From Vibrio sinensis (lineage in GTDB: Bacteria > Pseudomonadota > Gammaproteobacteria > Enterobacterales > Vibrionaceae), in assembly GCF_003605645.1 (NCBI RefSeq), contig NZ_QVMU01000035.1, positions 1 to 36,668 of the forward strand: 36,668 bases of DNA, written 5' to 3'. Below the pieces are notes generated by a model. It searched no databases, was not told the origin of the DNA, and saw nothing but the letters and a program-made list of their open reading frames with translations. Made by a program: the position numbers and the translations under genes. This document shows positions 25,083 to 33,415 of the stretch, one piece after another (the first letter of the stretch is position 1; each line of letters begins with the position of its first letter).

Positions 25083-26066
25083 TTAAAACTGCAGTGAATC
25101 GCCTTGCTCAGGGAAAATGAAATTCACACCAAATTTATTCCCCTCAGCCAGTTGTCTTTGAATCACGACTTTTGGGTCTTCACTGTTCTTTAAGCTGTAT
25201 TTGATATGGCTAACCACTACATCAAGAGTTTCTAGACTGCCTTTACCACTCAACTGCTCTAAAACAGCCAGTTCTTTTAACAACCAATTCGGTGTTAAGT
25301 GACCAAATAAAGATTTGTCAGGGGTTTCATTGGTGTATGACACTTCTATCACCATCCCTTTCAATTTGCCTTGCTTAGCAAATGGTGCCAGAGTGGACCA
25401 CACCTTACGCATTGCGGTACTTTTCTCAACTTCATCAGGGCCAGTATCACCAAAGTAAGCAAATACTTCACCCGCTGGATTTTTCAATACAAACGCGGTT
25501 GATTGCCCACCAGAGTGCGCTAAAGGTAAAGCCATTACTTGTAAAGAGGTACCATCGACTGCTAACCATTGTGATGGCATTAAGTCGACATAATCATATT
25601 TATTCAGCTTGTAGCCATTACCCTCGTTACCAAAATTAGGCCAAGCAGACCAATTAAAATAATTATCCATCAACGCTTGATTGGTTGCTTCTAAACCATA
25701 AATTGGTTTTTTACTGTCATCAGGAGAGGAAATAATCATCCCCGCGACATGATCTAAATGGGCGTGACTAATAAAATAGCCTTTAATTCGATCATTCAAT
25801 ACATGGCCAACTCGAGTATAAGGTGATCCCTCAGGTAATCTTAAATCGGCAAACGCACCCTTTTGTTCTGCGGCAATAAGTCCATTTACAACAGAGCCCG
25901 CATCCAACATGACATAATTCTTATCATTTTCGCCCTTAATTAAAAAAGCGGTAAGGTTACCATCCTGGATTCCACCTTTACTTCCTAGCGTAACCGTATC
26001 AAAACTAGTCGAGTTCGCGCTAAAAGATAAACACGCGGCAAGCAATGCCATATTATTCTTAAACAT
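25083..26066 (-). CDS. cpdP: Class II 3',5'-cyclic-nucleotide phosphodiesterase, CpdP-like, exported
   Basis: This 327-residue protein has a metallo-beta-lactamase-like fold with the class II phosphodiesterase signature SHAHLDHVAGM (His101, His103, Asp105, His106), plus further metal-ligand stretches PLAHSGGQS, FGDTGPDEVE and FGHLTPNWL. It hydrolyses cyclic AMP or GMP to the 5'-nucleotide; the Vibrio fischeri homologue CpdP is periplasmic. The N-terminus (MFKNNMALLAACLSF) is a short secretion signal; the LAAC sequence resembles a lipobox but is unusually close to the start. The gene is alone on the minus strand. It may scavenge extracellular cAMP, and acts on the ligand of CRP, whose sites control sugar loci here. 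Confidence 0.93.
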   Translation of the reverse strand: MFKNNMALLAACLSFSANSTSFDTVTLGSKGGIQDGNLTAFLIKGENDKNYVMLDAGSVVNGLIAAEQKGAFADLRLPEGSPYTRVGHVLNDRIKGYFISHAHLDHVAGMIISSPDDSKKPIYGLEATNQALMDNYFNWSAWPNFGNEGNGYKLNKYDYVDLMPSQWLAVDGTSLQVMALPLAHSGGQSTAFVLKNPAGEVFAYFGDTGPDEVEKSTAMRKVWSTLAPFAKQGKLKGMVIEVSYTNETPDKSLFGHLTPNWLLKELAVLEQLSGKGSLETLDVVVSHIKYSLKNSEDPKVVIQRQLAEGNKFGVNFIFPEQGDSLQF

Positions 26067-26268
26067 ATTTAACCTTGTTATTTTGCATACTCACAAAGAC
26101 TCAAGCACACAAATTTATAAAACTAACGTAAACAGCTGATTATTTTTTCGATGCGATTGTACGAAAGAAATAAGATCAAATAGTTGAAGTCGGTTCCGTT
26201 TTATAACGATGATATACGTCACCATTTAAAACTCAGAGAAAAAACAGATTGGATTTAACGCATAAAAC

Positions 26269-26290
26269 AAAAATCCCACCAAAGGTGGGA
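26269..26290 (-). terminator. Terminator of the SemiSWEET gene
   Basis: A 7-bp stem (TCCCACC, loop AAA, GGTGGGA) is followed on the minus strand by TTTTTGTTTT. Confidence 0.8.
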
Positions 26291-26323
26291 CAATAGTAAA
26301 TAAAATAACATCGAACTAAAAAA

Positions 26324-26614
26324 TCAAACTTCACTAACCTCAGGCGTCATACGACGTTTAATAGTAGCTCGAATTTTTAAAACGAGAATGATACTTGCCA
26401 ACACCAAGGTAATTGCATTTGCGACAATAATTGGGGGATCTTGCACCACAACACCGTACACCAGCCAAAGAAAAACACCTGAAACAAAGATGCTGTACAT
26501 GGCTAACGAAATAGAATCTGTATTGCCAGTTTTTAATATATGAAGAACCTGAGGAACAAAGGAACACGTGGTACAAAAAGCCGCGATATACCCAAGTAGT
26601 GTGACATCAAACAT
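26324..26614 (-). CDS. SemiSWEET-type (PQ-loop/MtN3) small sugar transporter
   Basis: This 96-residue membrane protein has three hydrophobic helices (about 5-25, 38-58, 63-83) and the PQ motif in CSFVPQVLHILKTGNTDSIS, the hallmark of bacterial SemiSWEETs. They work as dimers to move sugars down a gradient. It lies downstream of the locus B genes on the same strand, beyond their terminator, so a link to sugar traffic is possible but the gene probably has its own promoter. GGATG precedes the ATG by about eight bases. The sugar is unknown. Confidence 0.9.
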   Translation of the reverse strand: MFDVTLLGYIAAFCTTCSFVPQVLHILKTGNTDSISLAMYSIFVSGVFLWLVYGVVVQDPPIIVANAITLVLASIILVLKIRATIKRRMTPEVSEV

Positions 26615-26727
26615 GATTTATACATCCATTTTGTAAAAAACGCTTGCTCAATATGCCCGCGAAAATTGATGGGAAAAATCAAATGACATTCAAGTCATCC
26701 AAGTAAGACCATCAAATATTCCATCCG

Positions 26728-26757
26728 AAAAAGCCCCGCGAACAATGTTCACAGGGC
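26728..26757 (-). terminator. Terminator of the locus B operon
   Basis: On the minus strand, GCCCTGTGAAC pairs with GTTCGCGGGGC (11 positions, two G-T) around ATT, followed by TTTTT. Confidence 0.85.
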
Positions 26758-26777
26758 CTTAAATCATCGTATCAAAT

Positions 26778-28115
26778 TTACTTCATTTCTACCCAGAAGT
26801 CTTTGTTCGCTTCCAATAAATCATCAAGAATTGCTTTCGCTACTGATGCACTTGGAATCGTCGCTGATAATGTCAATGCTTGCCACAATCTTTGCTTAGA
26901 TTGCTCAACATGCGCTTTAACCACCAACTTCTCGACTGAAACTTGTTGGCTCATCATCCCTTTTTGGAACTCAGGAATTTCACCGATTTGTAGTGGTTTC
27001 GCACCTGTGTTATCAACAATACAAGGAATCTCTACCATCGCCGTTGGGTCAAAGTTAGCTATAGCACCATTGTTAGGCACAATCAGTAACATACGTTCTT
27101 TAGTGTTGAATGCGATAGCGGTTGCTAGGTCAACAATGTAAGACGCGTGCTCTTCTACTTCGATAGTGGTGTCAACGGCAGTGCCCGTCGCAATAATGCG
27201 GTGACATTCAGTAAACACTTCCGCCTCTCGGCCTTCCATCACTTCGTTGGCACGAGTAAACTCTTTGTTTGAGTGCTCTACCACGTAGTCTGGATACATG
27301 TAGTATTTTAGGTACGTATTTGGAATTGTTTCTGGGTCTAATGCATACACATCACGAACTTTAATAAAGGTCTCTTTCCAAGATTCATCAGTATGTTGCG
27401 CGCCATTCATCGCACTTGGCGGTAGGTAACCAAATTCTTGGATATATTCTTTGATGCGCGGCATCAGATCTTCACCTGTTTTCGCATCTTTAAACTCTTT
27501 CCACCAGCCGAAGTGGTTTAGACCGTAGTACATAATGTCGAACTGCTTACGATCTTCGTAACCTAGAATCTCAGCAATACGAGTTTCGATACCAATTGGC
27601 ATATCACAGATGTTAAGCACTTTTGAGTTAGGGCGCATTACGCGGCAAGCTTCTGCAACGATGGCTGCCGGGTTTGAGTAGTTTAGCATCCAAGCGTTTG
27701 GTGAATATTTTTCCATGAAATCAATCATTTCAATTACAGCTGGAATCGAACGTAAACCGTAAGCCATACCACCCGCACCACAAGTTTCTTGACCAACACA
27801 GCCATGGCGTAGTGGGATCTTTTCATCTTGTTCACGCATTGCGTATAGGCCAGCGCGAATGTGTGCCATACAGAAATCAATATCAGTAAACGCTTCTTCA
27901 GGGTCCGTCGTGTATGAAAACTCAATATGAGGAGCACGCTCTTTCAGTAGAATCTTACAAGCTTCAGCGACTGTCTCCTGGCGAGCAGCGAAGTTATCGT
28001 AGAACTTCAATTTACGAATTGGAAAACGGTCTTGGTTTTCTAGCAGCATCATCACGATGCCTGGAGTGAATGTTGAACCGCCGCCTGCAATAACTACTGA
28101 GAATTCTTTTTTCAT
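26778..28115 (-). CDS. glvA: 6-phospho-alpha-glucosidase, GH4 (GlvA-like), locus B
   Basis: This 445-residue GH4 enzyme closely resembles E. coli GlvA: FSVVIAGGGSTFTPGIV (5-21), REQDEKIPLRHG then CVGQETCGAGGMAYG, CDMPIG with Cys170-Asp171, and His201 in GLNHFGWW. The CDMP signature marks 6-phospho-alpha-glucosidases. With NAD+ and Mn2+ it splits 6-phospho-alpha-glucosides such as maltose-6'-phosphate into glucose-6-phosphate and the aglycone. It is 86 nt downstream of the glvC-like PTS gene and followed by a strong terminator. The AGGCAT before the ATG is a weak ribosome site. Confidence 0.95.
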   Translation of the reverse strand: MKKEFSVVIAGGGSTFTPGIVMMLLENQDRFPIRKLKFYDNFAARQETVAEACKILLKERAPHIEFSYTTDPEEAFTDIDFCMAHIRAGLYAMREQDEKIPLRHGCVGQETCGAGGMAYGLRSIPAVIEMIDFMEKYSPNAWMLNYSNPAAIVAEACRVMRPNSKVLNICDMPIGIETRIAEILGYEDRKQFDIMYYGLNHFGWWKEFKDAKTGEDLMPRIKEYIQEFGYLPPSAMNGAQHTDESWKETFIKVRDVYALDPETIPNTYLKYYMYPDYVVEHSNKEFTRANEVMEGREAEVFTECHRIIATGTAVDTTIEVEEHASYIVDLATAIAFNTKERMLLIVPNNGAIANFDPTAMVEIPCIVDNTGAKPLQIGEIPEFQKGMMSQQVSVEKLVVKAHVEQSKQRLWQALTLSATIPSASVAKAILDDLLEANKDFWVEMK

Positions 28116-28201
28116 AATATGCCTCGTTTATGTAGGGCAGCGCCTCCGCCGCCCACTGATATTTGTTTAAAATTGATATGTGAGATTTTTTAGTTTTTGT
28201 T

Positions 28202-29839
28202 TTAACTAGCCGGGCTGAGTGTTAGCTCTTCATTATTTGCTTTTGCTTTCAATTCTGCTTTATAGACGCTGACAATCTTCTCGCACTCTTCACGAAGCTG
28301 AGGAACACTCAGGCCAATAATGACTTGTACCGCTTTACCGTTTTTCACTAAGTTCACTGCACCGGTACTCATGAAGTACTCAGGAGATTGCACTTTATCT
28401 GGGTCAATCACAGTGACACGTAAGCGAGTCGCACAGTTACTTAGGTCTTCTAGGTTTTCGACGCCACCTAACCCTTCTAGTGTTTCAATCGCTTGAATCT
28501 GTAGAGGACTTGCTCCTTGAACACCTTTACCTGCAATACCATGTTTTTTATTGAAATCTTCTTTATTGTGCAGCTTCATTTCTGCATCACCGCGACCCGC
28601 AATTGGCACATCAAATTTCACAATTAAGAATCGGAACGTGAAGTAGTAAATACACGTAAAGCACAGACCAATCGCGATTTGCGTCACCACCATGCTGGTA
28701 TGGTTACCCAATAGTGGAATCCAGTTACCAGTAGCAAACTCAATTAAACCGCCACCCATGTTGCCAACCACGCCGAAGCTGTACATCACCATCGCCATCG
28801 CACCAGCCAGCACGGCATGAATCGCAAATAACCAAGGCGCAATGAATAAGAACGTAAACTCAAGTGGCTCAGTGATACCGACTAATACTGCTGTTAATGT
28901 TGCAGGAATAAGCAATGCTGCTACTTTTTTACGGTTTTCAGGTTTTGCTGTGTGGTACATCGCCAATGCGATACCCGTACAACCAAAGATTTTTGAGTTA
29001 CCGTGCAATGCAAAACCACCTGCGGGGAAGAGATCCTTCATTGCTTGACCAGACTGAGTAAACGCTTCTAGGTTGGTAAACCAGTCCACAGCAATACCAT
29101 TCGGTGTTGCAATGTTTCCGTAGACAAATGGTGCATAAACAAAATGGTGCAAGCCTGTTGGGATAAGAATTCGTTCTAGGAATGTGTATAACCACACGCC
29201 GAATGAACCCGATTCCACCATAAATGTTTGTAGCCCTAATATGCCGTGTTGAATTGATGGCCATACGTATAGGGTTAGCCAAGCCGCTGGCAGCATGGCA
29301 AAGAAAGAGATCATCGCAACATAAGAGGCACCTTGGAAAATGCCTAAATAAGAGGGTAATTGCTTCTCAAATGTGCGGTTATGAATCCACGTCACTAGGC
29401 CTGAAATGATAATGGCGCCAAAAATACCCGTATCAATTGTCTTTATACCCGCGATTTCCGTTAATCCTGAGGTTCCTCCAATTGGTTGAGAAAAATCAAC
29501 ATTAAAGAACTCCCCCCAGAAACCACCCATGGCTCCTACGAAATAGTTAAAGGTTAAGTAAGAAACCATTACGACCATGACTGCACGTGCATGAGCCGTT
29601 TTCGCTAACCCGATTGGCAAGCCAACCGCAAATAGTAGCGCCATATTACGGAAGATAGTCCAGCCACCTTCTTCAATAACTTGTAACACTTGATAATAGA
29701 GCCCATTTTTATCAGCAAGATCACCAACAAAAACTGGGTTTTTAAGAACAATCGTTAAGCCCACTAATATCCCGACAAACGGGAAGAGTAAAACTGGGGT
29801 AAACATTGCTCCGCCTAAACGTTGTATTGCACTCAACAT
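28202..29839 (-). CDS. glvC: PTS alpha-glucoside transporter, fused EIIC-EIIB (GlvC-like), locus B
   Basis: This 545-residue transporter matches E. coli GlvC from its first residues (LSAIQRLGGAMFTPVLLFPF). EIIC (about 1-395) contains RILIPTGLHHFVY and GITEPLEFTFLF; EIIB (about 435-530) contains the phosphorylated Cys469 in LSNCATRLRV. It should import maltose or a similar alpha-glucoside and deliver it as the 6-phosphate to the adjacent GH4 enzyme, using Crr as EIIA. Its tail after EIIB is about 20 residues longer than usual and hydrophilic. AAGGA precedes the ATG. Repeated operator-like sites lie in the divergent region with the GntR gene. Confidence 0.94.
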   Translation of the reverse strand: MLSAIQRLGGAMFTPVLLFPFVGILVGLTIVLKNPVFVGDLADKNGLYYQVLQVIEEGGWTIFRNMALLFAVGLPIGLAKTAHARAVMVVMVSYLTFNYFVGAMGGFWGEFFNVDFSQPIGGTSGLTEIAGIKTIDTGIFGAIIISGLVTWIHNRTFEKQLPSYLGIFQGASYVAMISFFAMLPAAWLTLYVWPSIQHGILGLQTFMVESGSFGVWLYTFLERILIPTGLHHFVYAPFVYGNIATPNGIAVDWFTNLEAFTQSGQAMKDLFPAGGFALHGNSKIFGCTGIALAMYHTAKPENRKKVAALLIPATLTAVLVGITEPLEFTFLFIAPWLFAIHAVLAGAMAMVMYSFGVVGNMGGGLIEFATGNWIPLLGNHTSMVVTQIAIGLCFTCIYYFTFRFLIVKFDVPIAGRGDAEMKLHNKEDFNKKHGIAGKGVQGASPLQIQAIETLEGLGGVENLEDLSNCATRLRVTVIDPDKVQSPEYFMSTGAVNLVKNGKAVQVIIGLSVPQLREECEKIVSVYKAELKAKANNEELTLSPAS

Positions 29840-29958
29840 CGCACGGTCCTTTTGTTATCAGTATTTTTCGTTGTAGGTTGTTTTTTTAATCGTTATTAAA
29901 TATTTCCGAACGTTCCATCTTTCGACACCGCCTAAATTACCCGCAAAAAACCAATAGG

Positions 29959-30009
29959 ACAAATATAGAATATGTTAATCGTGATCGAGTACAAATATAG
30001 GATGTGTTA
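29959..30009. promoter_or_regulatory. Twin operator-like direct repeats, locus B
   Basis: ACAAATATAGAATATGTTA (29959-29977) and ACAAATATAGGATGTGTTA (29991-30009) match at 17 of 19 bases and start 32 bp apart, about three helical turns. An inverted copy of the core, TTCTATAT (ATATAGAA), is at 30103-30110 near the regulator gene. These are the best candidates for the binding sites of the locus B GntR protein. Confidence 0.6.
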
Positions 30010-30025
30010 TGCGATACTGGTCACT
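30010..30025. promoter_or_regulatory. Weak CRP-like site, locus B
   Basis: TGCGA-TACTGG-TCACT matches the CRP core at eight of ten bases and abuts the second repeat. Catabolite control is expected for such a locus, but the match is moderate. Confidence 0.4.
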
Positions 30026-30146
30026 ATTAAATACCTATAAGTAACCTTTGCGCTTAAATACGGACAAGGATTAGGCTCACTAGAATAAAGGTCATTGATT
30101 TGTTCTATATGCGGTGGTACTTTTAGGCTAATAAGAGAGGGACACT

Positions 30147-30845
30147 ATGTTGTACAAAAAAGTGATGCTTGAATTGAAATCTCGCATCGATTCAGATGAA
30201 TTCGCAATCAGCGACACCTTACCGACAGAAAAAGAACTCATGGCGGAATACGAGGTAAGCCGTATTACGATCCGCAAAGCCATTGAAGAATTGGTAAAAC
30301 TAGGATTGGTTGAAAAGCGCCAAGGTGCAGGATCAACCGTGATCGGGAAGACCATGGTCGGATCCATGTTAGCTCTAAAAAGTACCAGCGAATATTTAGT
30401 GGATACTGGTGCGCGATTAGAATACAAAATTTGTGAATTCACTCTGATGGATCCCAGCGACGAAATCGCCGAAATCCTCAACATAAGCAAAGACGAAAAA
30501 GTCTATTTCATTCGCCGATTTAAGCTTATTAACGGTGCTCCATCCGTTTATGAAGATTCTTACATGCCTATGTCGCTTTATCCAAAGATGAATGTGATGT
30601 CGATGGAAGGATCTAAATATCGTTATTTAGAAGAAGAGCTTGGGTTTGAAATCGAGGGGGCGATTCAAGATTTTGAAGCCATAATCCCTGACAAACATAT
30701 GTGTGAAACATTAGGTGTCAGCCCTAAGAAGCCATTAATTCAAGTCCTCTCTATTGGACAACTGAAAGACGGACGGATCTTCGAATACACCAAAATATGC
30801 TCAAGACCTGAGACCATGTCTTATAAGCATTATCTAAAACGCTAA
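30147..30845 (+). CDS. GntR-family (HutC/UTRA) regulator of locus B
   Basis: This 232-residue protein has an N-terminal winged helix (about 5-68; ISDTLPTEKELMAEYEVSRI and TIRKAIEELVKLGLVEKRQG) and a C-terminal UTRA domain (about 85-230; VYFIRRFKLINGAPSVYEDS, GRIFEYTKI). It should repress or activate the divergent glvC-glvA genes in response to a sugar phosphate. GAGAGGG precedes the ATG and a terminator follows. It shares family but little close identity with the locus A regulator, and the operator motifs of the two loci differ, so they are not expected to cross-regulate. Confidence 0.93.
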   Translation: MLYKKVMLELKSRIDSDEFAISDTLPTEKELMAEYEVSRITIRKAIEELVKLGLVEKRQGAGSTVIGKTMVGSMLALKSTSEYLVDTGARLEYKICEFTLMDPSDEIAEILNISKDEKVYFIRRFKLINGAPSVYEDSYMPMSLYPKMNVMSMEGSKYRYLEEELGFEIEGAIQDFEAIIPDKHMCETLGVSPKKPLIQVLSIGQLKDGRIFEYTKICSRPETMSYKHYLKR

Positions 30846-30875
30846 TCATGGCGATGAGTTCAAGAAAAAAACAGC

Positions 30876-30899
30876 AAGGGAGCCAAGGCTCCCTTTTTT
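30876..30899 (+). terminator. Intrinsic terminator of the locus B regulator gene
   Basis: A 9-bp stem (AAGGGAGCC, loop AA, GGCTCCCTT) ends in a run of T. Confidence 0.9.
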
Positions 30900-30915
30900 A
30901 TTACTGTTTGTGATT

Positions 30916-30942
30916 GTTATTTGTTATTTGTTATTTGTTATT
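30916..30942. repeat. Heptanucleotide tandem repeat
   Basis: GTTATTT is repeated almost four times in a row between the GntR terminator and the stop codon of the UspA gene. It is outside any coding region, so copy-number change would have no coding effect. Confidence 0.8.
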
Positions 30943-30968
30943 GCAGTCAAAATAACTAAAACATACCA

Positions 30969-31394
30969 CTAACGCACAACAAACACAGAACAGTGAGCAT
31001 GGCGCACCACTTTTGCGGCATTGGAACCCAATAAGTAGGAGCGAAATTTTGGCTTTGCTGAAGCCATCACGATAGCATCCACATCGGTCTGCTTCGCTTG
31101 AGTGACAACTTCATCGAATACTACACCGGTACGAATCAGACTCTTTCCGCGGTGAGCAGCCGGTACAAATTGCTCTAGCATCGACTGAACCGTGTTCAAA
31201 ACAGCCTGGTGTTTCTCTGAAAAAGCCGCACCGCGAGCCGTTGGCACCATACTATGATGGATACGCGCCTCATCAACATACAAGATGTCAATCACGCCAT
31301 CTTCAGCCAGCAGCTTCAATGCCATTTCTACTTCTTTTCTCACCACTTCTGGATAAGCCAAATCCACTGGCATTAATACATGCTTCAAACTCAT
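30969..31394 (-). CDS. UspA-family protein of a TRAP operon (TeaD-like)
   Basis: This 141-residue universal stress domain has the usual alpha/beta fold: LKHVLMPVDLAYPE at the start and GSNAAKVVRHAHCSVFVVR at the end. The ATP motif G-2x-G-9x-GS is only partly kept: the final GS is there, but the preceding glycines read ASAKPKFRSYLL, so nucleotide binding may be altered. It starts one base after the DctM stop, the last gene of a TRAP operon. A similar arrangement is known in Halomonas, where TeaD, a UspA protein, modulates the TeaABC ectoine transporter. Control of this transporter is therefore an attractive inference. Confidence 0.9.
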   Translation of the reverse strand: MSLKHVLMPVDLAYPEVVRKEVEMALKLLAEDGVIDILYVDEARIHHSMVPTARGAAFSEKHQAVLNTVQSMLEQFVPAAHRGKSLIRTGVVFDEVVTQAKQTDVDAIVMASAKPKFRSYLLGSNAAKVVRHAHCSVFVVR

Positions 31395-31395
31395 A

Positions 31396-32718
31396 TTAAT
31401 CCACTCCCATCACTTTGTTTGGCAACCACATCACGACTTCCGGGAACACCATGCACATGATCAAAACGCACAGTTTCAGGAAGATGAAAGGAGCAATTGA
31501 ACGGTAGATATCCATCATGGTAACGCCGGGAGGTGAAATACCTTTCAAATAGAAAAGAGCAAAACCATACGGGGGCGTTTGTACTGCAATCTCGATATTC
31601 AGAATCATCAATATACCGAACCAAATAGGATCGTACCCTAACGACATAATAATCGGCGTAAATAACGGTGCGCACATCAAGACAATGATCAGTTCATCAA
31701 TAATAAAGCCAAGTAATAGCATGATGACTTGCATTAATATGATGACCCCTAACGGAGGCAAACCGAGATCTTCGGTGATCTGAGCCACCATGGTTTGCAC
31801 ACCACTAAGCATATGAAAGTTACTAAATAGTGACGCGCCAAGAATGATCCACATCGAGACGCTCACCAACATCGCAGTTTCAAATCCAGATGATTTAAAC
31901 ATCTCAAAACGAAATCGTTTGAATACAATAGCCAGTAATATCGCGCCGACAACGCCTATCGCCCCTGATTCAGTTGGCGTAGCAATCCCGGTAATAATAC
32001 TGCCCAGCACGGCAACAATAAGGAGCAAAGAGAAAAAACCATCACGCGCAGTTCGTACTTTTTCTTTGCCTGTCATTTGGCTTTCACTGCCTGTCCCTAA
32101 TGGCGCTTTTTTTGGGTTTAATTTACAGCTAATAATGACGTAAGCAATCAGCAAGGTAATCGAAATTAACGCGGGGATAACCGCTGCAAGGAACATTCGA
32201 CCCACTGAGTTTTGCGTTGTTGCGGCATACATGATCATCGGAATGCTCGGTGGGATCAAAATTCCCAACCCGCCACCTGCCATGATCACCCCCAAAGCCA
32301 AGCGTTTATCGTAGCCGCGCTCGAGCATAGGTTTTAATGCGATACTGCCTGAGGTCATAATACCCGCACCGATAATACCAACCATTGCTCCAATCATAGA
32401 GCAAACACCAATCACACTAATGGCTAATGAGCCACGAATACGACCAATCACCATCTGGCTGGCGTTAAACATGGCATCACCAATGCCAGAACGTGTCAGC
32501 AATTGTCCCATATAGATATACAAAGGGATTGCCAGCAGAATGAAACTAAAGAAGTTACTTTCAATTGTGGTGGGAATAAGGTTAAAAATACCCTCTCCCC
32601 AAGTCAGATATCCCATCCCCATCGCAATGCCACCTAAGGCAATACCGACTGGCGCACCTAATGCAAAACTGGCGAGAATACAGCCAATTAATAGTAGTGT
32701 TAGTACTTCAATACTCAT
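31396..32718 (-). CDS. TRAP transporter large membrane subunit (DctM)
   Basis: This 440-residue subunit has 12-13 hydrophobic segments and DctM patterns: FFSFILLAIPLYIYMGQLL, IGAGIMTSGSIALKPM, MAGGGLGILIPPSIPMIMYA and ATPTESGAIGVVGAI. It forms the Na+-driven transport path. Its start overlaps the dctQ stop by four bases (ATGA), and its stop is one base before the uspA start. Confidence 0.95.
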   Translation of the reverse strand: MSIEVLTLLLIGCILASFALGAPVGIALGGIAMGMGYLTWGEGIFNLIPTTIESNFFSFILLAIPLYIYMGQLLTRSGIGDAMFNASQMVIGRIRGSLAISVIGVCSMIGAMVGIIGAGIMTSGSIALKPMLERGYDKRLALGVIMAGGGLGILIPPSIPMIMYAATTQNSVGRMFLAAVIPALISITLLIAYVIISCKLNPKKAPLGTGSESQMTGKEKVRTARDGFFSLLLIVAVLGSIITGIATPTESGAIGVVGAILLAIVFKRFRFEMFKSSGFETAMLVSVSMWIILGASLFSNFHMLSGVQTMVAQITEDLGLPPLGVIILMQVIMLLLGFIIDELIIVLMCAPLFTPIIMSLGYDPIWFGILMILNIEIAVQTPPYGFALFYLKGISPPGVTMMDIYRSIAPFIFLKLCVLIMCMVFPEVVMWLPNKVMGVD

Positions 32719-33305
32719 ACATCCCCCGCCTCGGCTGAGTAATCAACAGGCGATGCTTCAATCGCCTCTTCTTTGGTTTCAATCAGTTCTTTCCCAGTCA
32801 TCAGGTAATAAAAATCCTGAACCATGTCGCTGGTAAATTGCAGAATAAATGCGCCACACGCGACCACCATCATCAGCCAAAAATGCGCCATTGAAGGAGC
32901 CCATTCCGATTGACGGCGATAGTTAAATTCAATGGCTTCTTCAAATTTACCGAAGCTCATCATCAAGACGACGCATAAAAAGAAAATGGCGAGAGAATAA
33001 GAAAGTAAGTTAAAGAAAGATCGCATTCGGGCAGAAACAGAAAGGTAAAAAACATCGACGTTGATATGGGCTTTATTTTGTTGTGCTAGTGCCCCGCCGA
33101 GTGCTGCGATATAACCAAATAAGAACAGCGAAACGTCATACGCCCAAATCGTTGGAGCGCCTAATACATAACGCGAGAACACTTCAAATGCGACAGTGGC
33201 AGCTAATAGCGGCATCAGTATTGAGGCAGATACACCCATCCAATACACCACTCGATTGACCGCACGACAATAGAATGCCAAAACCTGACTAAACATACAC
33301 ATCAT
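32715..33305 (-). CDS. TRAP transporter small membrane subunit (DctQ)
   Basis: This 196-residue protein has four membrane helices, and the DctQ pattern FEVFSRYVLGAPTIWAYDVS followed by ALGGALAQQNKAHINVDVFY. It pairs with the large subunit as the membrane complex. An alternative start at the second or fourth residue is possible because Met codons cluster (MMCM). The gene is separated from dctP by 110 bp carrying two strong hairpins and overlaps dctM by four bases. Confidence 0.93.
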   Translation of the reverse strand: MMCMFSQVLAFYCRAVNRVVYWMGVSASILMPLLAATVAFEVFSRYVLGAPTIWAYDVSLFLFGYIAALGGALAQQNKAHINVDVFYLSVSARMRSFFNLLSYSLAIFFLCVVLMMSFGKFEEAIEFNYRRQSEWAPSMAHFWLMMVVACGAFILQFTSDMVQDFYYLMTGKELIETKEEAIEASPVDYSAEAGDV

Positions 33306-33327
33306 CCCTAATACAAAAAAACGAAAA

Positions 33328-33343
33328 AGGGGAATGCTCCCCT
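33328..33343 (-). terminator. Intra-operon terminator between dctP and dctQ
   Basis: On the minus strand AGGGGA, loop GCAT, TCCCCT is followed by TTTTCGTTTTTTT. Partial termination here would make dctP mRNA more abundant than dctQ-dctM-uspA mRNA. Confidence 0.7.
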
Positions 33344-33358
33344 AAAGTTTGGTTAGGA

Positions 33359-33404
33359 TTGGCAACCTAACGAGCTAATTCGACAAAACTCATTAGGCTG
33401 CCAA
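33359..33404 (-). other. 16-bp stem hairpin downstream of dctP
   Basis: On the minus strand TTGGCAGCCTAATGAG pairs with CTCGTTAGGTTGCCAA (16 positions, two G-U) around a 14-nt loop, starting 11 nt after the dctP stop. It could shield dctP mRNA from 3' exonucleases. Its 3' arm can also pair with a nearby CCTAAC, giving an alternative fold. Confidence 0.65.
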
Positions 33405-33415
33405 ATTTTGCATGG

